A stretch of 42,703 nucleotides of DNA from Glutinoglossum americanum (lineage: Eukaryota > Ascomycota > Geoglossomycetes > Geoglossales > Geoglossaceae), in assembly GCA_020080175.1 (NCBI GenBank), contig JAGHQL010000211.1:1-42703 (forward strand), given 5' to 3'. Position numbers and translations under genes: made by a program. This document shows, in pieces, positions 34,169 to 42,703 of the stretch (positions within the stretch are counted from its first letter, which is position 1; every line of letters begins with the position of its first letter). Under the pieces are notes generated by a model. It searched no databases and was not told the origin of the DNA. It saw nothing but the letters and a program-made list of their open reading frames with translations.

Positions 34169-35960
34169 TCCGAGAAGGTGCGGAGGCAGCTGAATGCTGT
34201 CCCGTAAATGGTGAGATATTACAGCCGTGATTGTGTATTAATGAGTCCGGGTTTGACACCGGACTTGATGGCGTGAGAAGATGGGGATATCTTTGCTCGG
34301 GGGGCTGCAAAGCTCAAGCTATCCAATTAGGATGAGAGGCTCGATTGCTCGACCAAAATCTTTGAGGGACGCTGAGGCGACAATGAGCAATTGATGCACG
34401 CCACCACACTGATCCGAATACATACACACCTGAATTAGAATCTTCGCCGTTAAGGAAGAAAATATATGAACCCGATGCTATGCCCAATGTAAGTGGCCAG
34501 GTAGATAGTGTACAGCTGAACCAGCTCGGAGGTGTTTGTGGAAGATTGTGGACGGTCCTCCGTTCAAGCACAAGTCGATTTCTCCGAATCTGAGGTTGAG
34601 GCACAGATGGCGACAGGTTTTGCCAAGCGTATGAGGGATTCTAAGTAAATTGAGTAAATTCCGTCTAAAGAGGAGCTTGAATAGGGTTGTCGGAGGCTTG
34701 AAAGGCGAAGCGGTGGGTCTATCCGCCAATTTCACAAGGTCGGTATTCCCAGGTGGGTCTAAGATTAAAGAAGAGGGTAATTTTCTTTCAAAAATAAAAT
34801 AATAAAAATAAAGGGAGAAAAGCTAAGAGTAGGTAGTAAGTTTAAAGATTATGTCAAAAGAGCGACGATGAAGGATGAAGAGGAATCGAAGAGGTAGGTT
34901 CTGTTGGTGCCTGCGTAGAAAGCAGAGTTGAAGTGATTGAAGAAGGGAAGAAGCAAGAGTAAGCGGAAATGATTGAAAGAAAGTAATAACCGCGCGAGGA
35001 GGTCAGTGAACGATTTCGAGGGGCTGTTGGACAGGAGGTGTGAATGGAAATGAAAGAAACATGGGCCCTTTCCTAATAGGGATCTCGCTTGTGCATAAAA
35101 TCACAGGGGTCTTCGCCGTCAGGAACGTGCTATGGAACAAAGGGAGAGGAGGAGAGAAGAGGCGTCAAGTCGGCGTCCATCCAGGAATCATGCAACCGGA
35201 TCCGCCAGACAATACAGCACGTCCCTCTACGGGGCACAACATACATAGTACGGAGTACATACGTGCTCGTCTCCAGGCTTGCAGCGATCAATCGTGCTCT
35301 ATCTGCACTGCATCTGCGCATTGATTGACCCTACCGACTTCCGGCTGGGCTGCCGCTTTTGATTCTCTAGCTAGGATGGAATATCGAACAATTTCCACGG
35401 AGGAGACGGGAGAAGTCCATCGATTTCGCGAGCGGGTTGCCGCTCCGACGATCGATGCGAAATGACAACCTTCATCACCGTCGAGGTGAGGGCTGACAGC
35501 TCGCCAGGAAAACCGCAGCGACCGTTAAATTAGATGTAGACTGGATCCGGGTTGGCGGCTTTGGTCGTGTCTGTCTTTTTGCAAGTACGGCTAAACAGCC
35601 AATTGGGCTGCATGCCACATACTGCTTGTTCCTGACTAGTCCTCCGAGACCAATATTTGCAGTTTACGGTACGAAGCGGGAATTTCAGTCAAAACTTTGC
35701 GAGTTACGCATGATGCGGCTAGGTATTTTTTGACTGAGGGCTCCACGCTGAGCGCCTAAAGGTAAGACACCGCAGGAGGAGCGATGGCCTTGAGTTGGGT
35801 GAAACGCATGAAACATTCTCCTGTTCCTGCTCGAACTTGAACTCAAACACGTCTGCTATGTACTTGATAGAAAGCTTTCTTGGGCCGTGCTGCGTCTTAA
35901 AAATAAGGGTGTCTTTCCTGGATATATGTACCTTGATTTAATGGTAGTTCCCTTGGGGCG

Positions 35961-36100
35961 TGGTTGCGGGAATCCCTCCCGAACATATACGCTGTGATAG
36001 AGTGGTGGTACTCGGGAGTCTGCCTAAGGTTATGGATGGGAGTCTGTCCCAACTATATACACTATGATGCGGCGGTGGCCATCAGAGGGGTGGTCTGCAG
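35961..36100 (+). repeat. Diverged 70-bp tandem duplication
   Basis: The sequence from 35961 aligns with itself at an offset of 70 bp: CCCGAACATATACGCTGTGA with CCCAACTATATACACTATGA, then GTGGTGG with GCGGTGG and GGGAGTCTGC with GGGTGGTCTGC. About two thirds of positions in the best 40-bp core are identical, and most differences are transitions. Only two copies are visible. Confidence 0.6.
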
Positions 36101-36207
36101 TATAGGCCCCTCTCCAGTATTCACAACTTACAATGCTAGTAATGTTCCGGGCGCTGGTTTGGTGTAGTAAACATTTTGTGGTATCCGAGAAAATAAAATC
36201 TATGCAA

Positions 36208-36334
36208 TTAAGGAATTTTCCTTAGGGTGGCTGCATACCTTGGCTGAATTGCTAGCAAGACATTAAATATTATTTATTATTCGATACATCCTGGCTCAAT
36301 TTTAAACCTCGGGGCAGTTTGAAAAATTCCTTAA
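36208..36334. repeat. Imperfect inverted repeat, possible short element remnant
   Basis: TTAAGGAATTTT at 36208-36219 is matched by its reverse complement AAAATTCCTTAA at 36323-36334, enclosing AT-rich DNA. The arms are 12 bp plus scattered extra matches. No target-site duplication is clear. It could be a MITE-like remnant or chance in AT-rich DNA. Confidence 0.3.
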
Positions 36335-36575
36335 CCTTAAATTCCAAGACAACGTCGTTTTATATGCGTGTAGTACAAGTGCTTGGGCGGTATTCGATGC
36401 ACTTTGTAATCTGTGACTCATCTGTCATGTTCGCGGTGAGCCTCTTGGGGTGTTTTAGTCAACAAACGATCCGAACCCCAAACCATACCAGAACGACCAA
36501 GCCTCCCGAATCCTACGGATAGCAATCGGTTCACCTATTGGAGTTTGAATTTGACACTCTCGTCTTCGGACCGCC

Positions 36576-38546
36576 ATGGCCGAATCCTCAACAGCGGGGG
36601 GGCTGTCCGCGCAGACTGAGTCATTATCGATAAGTTCACCGGATAAGGGTATGTACAAGACGCCGAACTTGGATAGCCTCCACAAAGACAATATTATGGA
36701 ATTACTGCCCCGTGCGGACTGAAAGACTGAGAGATGTGCTGCAGTTTATGTCGACGAAGATGTCGGTGTTGACTCTTCATCAGCACACGGCACAGAAGAA
36801 TCCCCGTTCAAGACCCTCCTCTTCGCATACATTCGATTCCCGCCTCAATCGAAAGGACCAACCTACCTTACCCGTAAATCTGAGACTGGCGCTGTTAGCG
36901 CGGATGGCGATCCAGCAGCGCGTTTAGAATGGAAGCCTGCGACCAAGTCTGCGACGAAGAAAGTACACAACCTCTACGAGCAGCATAAGAAGAAAGCCGC
37001 GAGAGAAAAGGAGCTGCTGGCTCAGAAGGAGAAGGAGGACCTCAAGCGTAGAGAGCAATTGGAAGAAGCCAAGAAGTTGGTCATTGTTCAGGACGATAGT
37101 TTGCCTAAGGCGGTGAAAATCAAGGTTCGAGAGAAGGATCCGAAGATTGTGAAGCTACGAAGTGCGAAGGGGGCAGAGGGCAAGGGAACACGCGTGCAGA
37201 TATCGGGATGGGTGCATAGACTACGTTCTCAGAAGGATGTGGTCTTTGTGACGTTGAGAGACGGTTCCGGGTTATTACAATGTGTCCTCACGGGCGATCT
37301 GGTTAAGACCTATGATATCATGACGTTGACTTTGGAAACGACAATGACAATTTATGGAGAGATGTGGGAAGTACCGCCGAAGCAACATGCTCCCGACGAT
37401 CGGGAGCTTCACGCGGACTATTTCGAGATTGTCGGGAAAGCGCCCGGCGACAAAGAAGCCATCACCAACATCATCGCACCGGACGCAGATCACCAGACTA
37501 TGCTCAACCATCGACACCTTGTTATCCGTGGGGAAACAGCCTCTTCCGTCCTTAAAGTCCGCGCTGCAGTTCTTCGCGCCTTTCGGCAAGCCTATGAGGA
37601 GAAACATCTGCTGGAGGTGACGCCACCATGCATGGTTCAGACCCAGGTAGAAGGCGGTAGCACTCTCTTCGAGTTTGATTATTACGGTGAAAAGGCCTTC
37701 CTCACACAGTCTTCCCAACTTTATCTCGAGACCTGCCTCCCTTCTCTTGGGGACGTATTCTGCGTCCAAGAGTCTTTCCGCGCGGAGCGCTCCCTAACCC
37801 GTCGTCACCTATCCGAATACACGCACATAGAGGCAGAACTAGCGTTTATTACATTTGACGACCTCCTTATTCACCTTGAGGACGTTATCTGCCGTGTCAT
37901 CGATATTGTCCTCGCGAACCCGCTCATCGCAAAATTCGTCAAAGACCTGAACCCTGACTTCAAGCCCCCGGCACGACCCTTCCTACGCATGAAGTACGCA
38001 GATGCGATCGCCTGGCTCAACGAAAACGAGATTACCAACGAAGAAGGGACACCTCACGTCTTTGGCGACGACATTGCCGAGGCCGCGGAGAGAAAGATGA
38101 CGGACATCATCAACCGCCCCATCTTTCTAACTCACTTTCCTGTCGAGATCAAGGCGTTCTATATGAAGAAGGATCCTCTGGACCTGCGGGTGACACAGAG
38201 TGTGGATTGTCTGATGCCGGGAGTTGGGGAGATTGTTGGGGGTAGTATGAGGATGGACGATTTGGAGGAGCTGATGGGCGGATATGCAAGGGAAGGCATT
38301 GGAGCGGAGCCCTACTATTGGTTTACGGATCAGAGGAAGTAAGAACTTATCTTTTTACATCTTTTTCTCCATGTTCCTACATGCAAGAGAATCTTATTGC
38401 TAATGTTTGAAACGTATAGATACGGCACCACTCCACACGGGGGCTACGGTCTCGGCCTGGAGCGATTCCTAGCCTGGATGTGCGCCAGATATACCATCCG
38501 AGAGTGTTGTCTCTATCCACGCTTCACGGGTAGATGCACGCCGTGA
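36576..38546 (+). CDS. ded81: Asparaginyl-tRNA synthetase, cytosolic (class II)
   Basis: Three exons, 36576-36648, 36745-38338 and 38420-38546, give 597 residues. The start sits in a good context (CCGCCATGG). Residues 25-52 (VYVDEDVGV...[13 protein letters not shown]) are the eukaryotic AsnRS N-terminal extension, followed by a Lys/Glu-rich coiled segment (about 90-135). The anticodon-binding OB fold covers about 172-255 ([20 protein letters not shown]). The class II core has [11 protein letters not shown], motif 2 [17 protein letters not shown] (about 368-384), [13 protein letters not shown] and motif 3 [13 protein letters not shown] in exon 3, ending [10 protein letters not shown]. Asparagine rather than aspartate specificity is inferred from the end sequence and the N-terminal extension, both typical of Ded81. 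The raw frame without splicing would lose motif 3, so the second intron (GTAAGA...TATAG) is certain in position. Confidence 0.96.
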
Positions 38547-38993
38547 ATCTTCTATTCGACTCCCTAACGATGATAGGATAGATGGTCTTATTTCCCACTT
38601 TTCTAGCCCTTTGCTAGAGCAACTAGAGTTAGTTTAGCGACAGAAAGATGCCCCCGACGGAGATTATAGAGATGTCGATATTTCCTCATCCTTGCAATAA
38701 TAGATGGTATACTCATGCGATGTTGAAATATGTGGAGTACACATGCCTCGAATCAGCTGTTTTTACCCTCTCCGTAGACAAAACTTTCAAAGGATCAAAT
38801 TGGCCCCCACGATATCTGCTAGACAATCTCGTAGGGAAGTGCAGCGTGTTCCAAATGAGTTGTACATAATCACCAACGATCGTTGTTGGCTGCTATAATT
38901 ATACCCTGGCTTGCACAAGCACGGGGCACGAAAATTAACCATCGAGCCTCACTTCGCGAGTACAAGTATTACGACTGGTAATGCACCACCACC
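38547..38993. other. Short intergenic region between AsnRS and GT69 genes
   Basis: About 450 bases, head-to-tail orientation. It holds the 3' UTR of the synthetase and the promoter/leader of the glycosyltransferase. Nothing else was seen. Confidence 0.5.
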
Positions 38994-40855
38994 ATGCAGC
39001 GAGAGGACGAGTACGAGCTGCTTGGCCGTGCGCGCTCATCTCGAGAGCTCGAGGACGCTGATGGGATTTTATACTACAGCGAGGAGGAGGGCCACGGAGA
39101 ACCAAACCATTCCCCCAGCTTCTCATATCCGTTGTCGCGGCCATCGTCCGGGTTTTTTGTTGGGATATTTGAGCTGTGCGTCATCAGGAAGGCGAGGGGA
39201 CATCATCGCCGACATTCTTCTAGGGCAGGGAGAAGAAGAAGAAGACCGGTTTGCACGCTCCGTAGGGGCTGGTTTCCACGACGCGTCTGCATCCTCCTCG
39301 CTGTTCTTACCGCTCTGTTTCTCCTCTTCTCAACCAAGCCGTCCTATACGATCCAACAGGAGCCAGCGCACTACCATGCCCTTCGTGCGGCGGTACGAGG
39401 GTCTTCAGAGCCTGGGAGAGGAAATCCGAGGAACGAGAAGGTGTTTATTGCGGCAAATATTATCAATGAGGATCTGATCCGTGGGGCGTGGGGGAAAGCG
39501 GTGGTGGGTTTGGTAGAACTGCTGGGAGAAGATAACGTTTATTTGAGCATATTTGAGAACGATAGTGGTGAGGGAACCAGGGAGGCGTTGGTGGAGCTGG
39601 GGAGGAAGGTTACTTGTGAGCTCTTCTACCTTTCTTCGTCTTTACCTAGCGTTTTGAGATGGATGGGAAAGAGAGGCTTATGTTTTGCGTGGTAGGCAAT
39701 TCCTCGATCGTTTCTGAGCATCTGCCGATGGGTGATATCCCGTCGGTGACATTGCCGTCGGGCAGAAAGCGTGTGAAACGTGTCGCATATCTCGCCGAAG
39801 TTCGAAATCGAGCTCTTCGACCTCTCGATAGGAGCTCATCTCCACCAGGACAACACATTACGGCCACTACCAAATTCGACAAGCTCCTATTCATCAACGA
39901 CGTCATCTTCGACCCCCTCGACGCCGCCCAGCTCCTTTTCTCGACCAATCTCAATCCCTCTACAAACCTGACGAGCTACCGCGCTGCGTGCGCTGTTGAC
40001 TTTGTCCTACCGTTTAAGTTTTACGACACATTTGCGACGAGGGACCTTGAGGGCTATAGCATGGGGCTGCCGCTCTTCCCGTGGTTTGCGAATGTGGGCC
40101 AGGCGGAGAGTCGGAAGGATGTGTTGAGGGGAACAGATGCAGTGAGGGTGAGGAGTTGTTGGGGTGGGATGGTGGCTTTCGAGGCCAAGTGGTTCCAGGA
40201 TATGGGAGTGGGAGAGGGAGAGGGAGAGGGAGAGGGAGAGGGCGGTAATATGGAGTCGAGTGATCGAGATGATGGCGATGATTCGAAACCAACGCTCCAA
40301 ACCAAGAGTGACATGACCGCTCAAACCGAACGCGGACTAACCAATGCTTCCTCGATTTCCCTTCGCGGCCCCTCCGCCCTCCGCCTCCGCTCCGAACCCG
40401 ACCTTTTCTGGGACTCCTCCGAATGCTGCCTCGTAAACGCCGACCTCCAGAGCCTCCCCCCACGCCCAGGAAACCCTCTTTCCCCCGAAACAGGCATCTA
40501 CATGAACCCCTTCATCCGCGTCGCCTACTCCCCCTTCGCCTTTGCCTCTCTCGGCGCCTCAACACGGCGTTTCGAACGCGCACTCGAGCCCCTTCAGCGC
40601 CTCATCAACGCCGCGGTGGGGCTCCCGTGGCATAACCCACGACGGGCGGAGGTGGAGGGGGAGGAGGTGAGCGACAGGGTGTGGGTTTACGACGAGCCGA
40701 CGGGATGGGAGCGGGGCGGTGGGGGGAGGTTCAAGGAGGTGAAGAGGACAGCGGGTCCGGGAGGGTTTTGCGGGGTTAGGATGTTGTTGGTTATGAAGGA
40801 GAAGCCGAAGAAGGGGGAGAAAAGGTGGGAGAGCTTGCCTGTGCCGCCGACGTGA
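38994..40855 (+). CDS. GT69 (CAP59/CMT1-type) glycosyltransferase, type II membrane
   Basis: Two exons (38994-39615 and 39696-40855) give 593 residues. The intron (GTGAGC...GGTAG, 80 nt) joins KVTC to NSSIVSEHLP in phase. A short acidic N-terminus is followed by a very Arg/His-rich stretch (70-98) and one membrane segment VCILLAVLTALFLLF (about 98-112), a type II Golgi topology. The lumenal part has the GT69 / CAP59 features: KVFIAANIINEDLIRGAWG, VYLSIFENDSGEGTREAL, KRVAYLAEVRNRALRPLD, LLFINDVIFDPLDAAQLLF, a block AACAVDFVLPFKFYDTFATR and later RSCWGGMVAFEAKWFQD. The family includes cryptococcal alpha-1,3-mannosyltransferase and capsule factors; in filamentous ascomycetes the acceptor is unknown. 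An unusual insert of GEG repeats and a Ser/Asp/Thr-rich region (about 400-450) interrupts the domain. Neighbours give no pathway hint. Confidence 0.88.
40207..40240 (+). repeat. GGGAGA microsatellite coding (GE)n in the GT69 gene
   Basis: Five to six GGAGAG hexamers in frame, translated GEGEGEGEGEG. Hexamer units keep the frame whatever the copy number, so the tract can vary without breaking the enzyme. Confidence 0.85.
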
Positions 40856-42572
40856 TACGGAGGGGAAAGGGGGGTTCCCCTTTTTCTTTTTTTTTTTTTT
40901 TTTACCTCTTTTGTTCGCGATATGATGCTGCGTTACAAGGCCGCACGGGAAAAAAAACACAATATACCCGTATACCCGCCTATCTTTGCTAGATGTGACA
41001 CGCATGGATGATACCCAGGAGAGGACTATTTGGAGGGACGATTTCCTTTCTCCCCTTCTCACCCTGTTTTTATTATTCCCGGGGGGGGTGGTTTTTCTTT
41101 CTCCTTTTTGGCGGTTTTGGCGTCGGATACCTCGCACGAAAAGCTTGCTAGACTACATGTACTATAGAAGGCCAATGCCGAAAGCGTCGCTCCTTACCTG
41201 TATTGCTGTTGTTTGCTATTATCAATGTAGGAAAGGCTACCGGTCATACAGAGATACACACCCGCGACCACAGCGCAGCCTGCCCGACAGCCACCCCAGC
41301 CGGCACATACACCCCCTCAGAACTCAGCAACCCATCCGCTCCGCGGGCTTTTACCCAACACGCACCCCCACACCCCACCCCGCCTCCAGCTCCACCGCTC
41401 GCGCACAGCGAAACCCAAGCTCGCGTGGCCCCCCGCCCCCGCCGACCACCGCCCGGCTGGCCGTGCTGGTGCGCGCCAGGGGGTCGCGGGTGGATGTGGA
41501 CGGGGCCGGGGAACCCCCCTTTTCGCGCGCGCTGTGGGCTGCGGGGTGGGTTCGGGGCGCTCGTCGTGATTTCTTTCCGCGTGCGCGCCTCCGGTGCTGG
41601 ATGCTGGACGGCTCGGTCTTGGCCCCTCGTCGCGTTTTGTGGGTGGTTGTGCCGCTGCTTCTTCAGGCCTGCTGCGTCGTGATGATCCTCTGGATAAGAG
41701 GGGTGCTCTGGAGGCCGGGGTGGTGGCGCTCTTCGTCTGTGTAGGGCCTCTGGCTGGTTGAACTGGATGGAGACGTACTATCTCGCACCGTCACCCCCCC
41801 CGGCAAGATGCTCTCGTTTCCTTGCTCGAATTCGTTTTCTTCTTTACCTGTTCATGCGGGCCCGCCTTTCGGGAATAGATGTGTGAATGGCCGGACAGTT
41901 TCTTTTTCTGCTCAGTTGGGCTCTCTCCAACGTGTGATGATTCTGGGAGCTTATGACATCACGCGTCACCGCTGTAGTGGTGTTATGGCTCAATAAGCAT
42001 AGTCCGTGCGTGTCAACGCTGCTCTTTACCCCTCTGGCGAGACTCCATACTGGCCTCGACAACAAGTTCCTTTTTTCTGACTGTTGCACATCAAGAACTC
42101 GTGTCCCCCTCACTCTGAACAGCAGTGGTTAGCCAATCCGATTGCTTCTCAGCCTCTGTAGAAGGCGTCAGAGTCTTGACGCGGCACCATCGGGCTTCGT
42201 GGACGCCATCGCTATGCCATTCAGCAATGTTACTAGACCTTCTGACGTGTGGCCTACATAGGGAGAAGCCGTAGTCCTCAAGACTCTTTGTCTATAGATG
42301 TAAAGCAAAGCACTATCGTATATGACCCCCGGGTATTGGGGGCACCATTTACTGAATGTAGGCCCCGGAGCACTAAGTACCACGCATATGGCTAGGCCTC
42401 AATGCGGCTCGGATTCACCGACGCTGGTATAATTGGAGGCACCCCGCGGACGAGAAGTAAAGAGCTACTAGAATCGTGAAGCTAATCGTCATTGCCCTCG
42501 ACGGGGAAACTCTCCACTAAGCAAACTATGTCGTAAGGATAACAAATAGATATTTCGCCCAAGGGACGATCT
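40856..42572. other. No recognised gene; GC-rich double-open frame inside
   Basis: After the GT69 stop there is a T-tract (about 40880-40901) that probably belongs to its 3' UTR. Between 40986 and 41744 two overlapping plus-strand frames stay open (252 and 159 codons). One begins MLDVTRMDDTQERTIWRDDF and later has the hydrophobic LLTCIAVVCYYQC, the other MLLFAIINVGKATGHTEIHT. Both turn Pro/Ala/Arg-rich in 41270-41640, where GC content alone would keep frames open. I know no family for either. From 41750 to 42572 only short frames occur and nothing is recognised. Confidence 0.4.
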
Positions 42573-42703
42573 TCAATCTCCTCCGCCACAGCCGCCACCA
42601 CCACCTCCACAACCCCCGCCGCCGCCTCCACAACCACCACCACCGCCGCCTCCACAACCACTACCACCGCCGCCTCCACAACCCCCGCCGCCACCTCCAC
42701 AAC
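42573..42703 (-). CDS. Possible Gly/Cys-rich C-terminus, runs off the window
   Basis: On the minus strand one frame enters from the window end and reads CGGGGGGCGGGGG..., a Gly run with a Cys every seven or eight residues, closing CGGGD and TGA at 42575-42573. Gly/Cys-rich tails of this kind occur at the ends of some eukaryotic proteins, and the abrupt natural stop fits. But the DNA is a 21/24-bp repeat in which all six frames are open: the plus strand reads PPPQ repeats or Ser/Thr/Ala, and another minus frame reads Val/Ala and continues to 42482. The coding strand and frame therefore cannot be decided here. Confidence 0.3.
   Translation of the reverse strand, partial: CGGGGGGCGGGGGSGCGGGGGGGCGGGGGGCGGGGGGCGGGD
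42584..42703. repeat. 21/24-bp minisatellite at the window end
   Basis: The word CCTCCACAAC recurs at 42604, 42625, 42649, 42673 and 42694, spaced 21, 24, 24 and 21 bp, with CCG/CCA triplets between. All steps are multiples of three. The array continues past the window edge. Confidence 0.9.

Larger units (their letters stand above)
34169..36575. promoter_or_regulatory. 2.4-kb divergent intergenic region, four-RRM gene / AsnRS gene
   Basis: Contains the leaders and promoters of two divergent genes. The long distance from the RRM gene (34169 to about 35040, with purine-rich stretches on the plus strand, i.e. pyrimidine-rich in the sense direction) suits a long 5' UTR, usual for regulatory RNA-binding proteins. 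At 35246-35260 the motif TAGTACGGAGTACAT appears, a word often seen between filamentous-ascomycete genes. A diverged 70-bp tandem duplication lies at 35961-36100 and an imperfect inverted repeat at 36208-36334. No protein gene recognised. Confidence 0.5.

Noticed and set aside
36208-36334. Full DNA transposon
   Set aside because: Only 12-bp arms, no transposase frame and no clear target duplication; kept only as a weak inverted repeat.
37059-38342. AsnRS as a single 427-residue frame
   Set aside because: It lacks the N-terminal extension and motif 3, both recovered by exons 1 and 3.
42584-42703. CRISPR array
   Set aside because: Units are 21-24 bp with triplet-rich spacers of 11-14 bp that are themselves repeats, in a fungal context; this is a minisatellite.

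Overview
The window is almost entirely nuclear DNA of a filamentous ascomycete (Pezizomycotina; class not resolved). The evidence is compact genes with short GT-AG introns, TACTAAC-type branch points, long homopolymer and trinucleotide tracts, and orthologs typical of these fungi: Rco1-like PHD protein, Snf5 with the fungal C-terminal domain, the Mrn1/Nrd1-type four-RRM protein, GT69 and Ree1-like DUF1349. The first ~0.5 kb is different: it is GC-rich bacterial coding DNA, the 3' end of rpsP followed by the 5' part of rimM in the conserved proteobacterial order. It runs into homopolymer DNA and then into the fungal genes, and looks like an assembly join with a bacterial (probably betaproteobacterial) read rather than part of the chromosome.

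Layout. 1-490: rpsP'-rimM' fragment. 490-1589: homopolymer and microsatellite DNA. 1590-5263 (-): Rco1-like double-PHD chromatin protein, six exons. 6269-7859 (-): Cdb4/Ebp1-type MetAP-fold protein, four exons. 8583-11257 (+): Snf5. 12570-14194 (-): Iwr1, RNA polymerase II import factor. 14.4-15.0 kb (-): doubtful small membrane ORF. 15114-15872 (-): Cdc42, four exons, complete to the CaaX box. About 16.0-25.0 kb: gene-poor stretch with a few weak ORFs and many short repeats. 25068-25997 (+): Ree1-like DUF1349 protein. 27195-30294 (-): DNA ligase I, six exons, including one probable GC-AG intron. 31607-34168 (-): four-RRM RNA-binding protein. 36576-38546 (+): cytosolic asparaginyl-tRNA synthetase. 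38994-40855 (+): GT69 glycosyltransferase. 40.9-42.5 kb: no recognised gene. 42.57-42.70 kb: a 21/24-bp repeat running off the window, open in all six frames.

The genes are ordinary housekeeping functions (chromatin, transcription, polarity, replication, translation, glycosylation) and do not form a pathway cluster. I saw no transposase, reverse transcriptase, integrase, CRISPR array, tRNA, rRNA or secondary-metabolite core enzyme. I found no convincing undescribed system. The points most worth a second look are the bacterial/fungal junction, the GC-AG intron and stop-free intron in the ligase gene, the long open intron before the Snf5 C-terminal domain, a G20-T20-C15 block, a diverged 70-bp tandem duplication and the terminal repeat. 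Exon boundaries were derived by hand from splice signals, reading phase and family similarity remembered from known proteins; nothing was searched.
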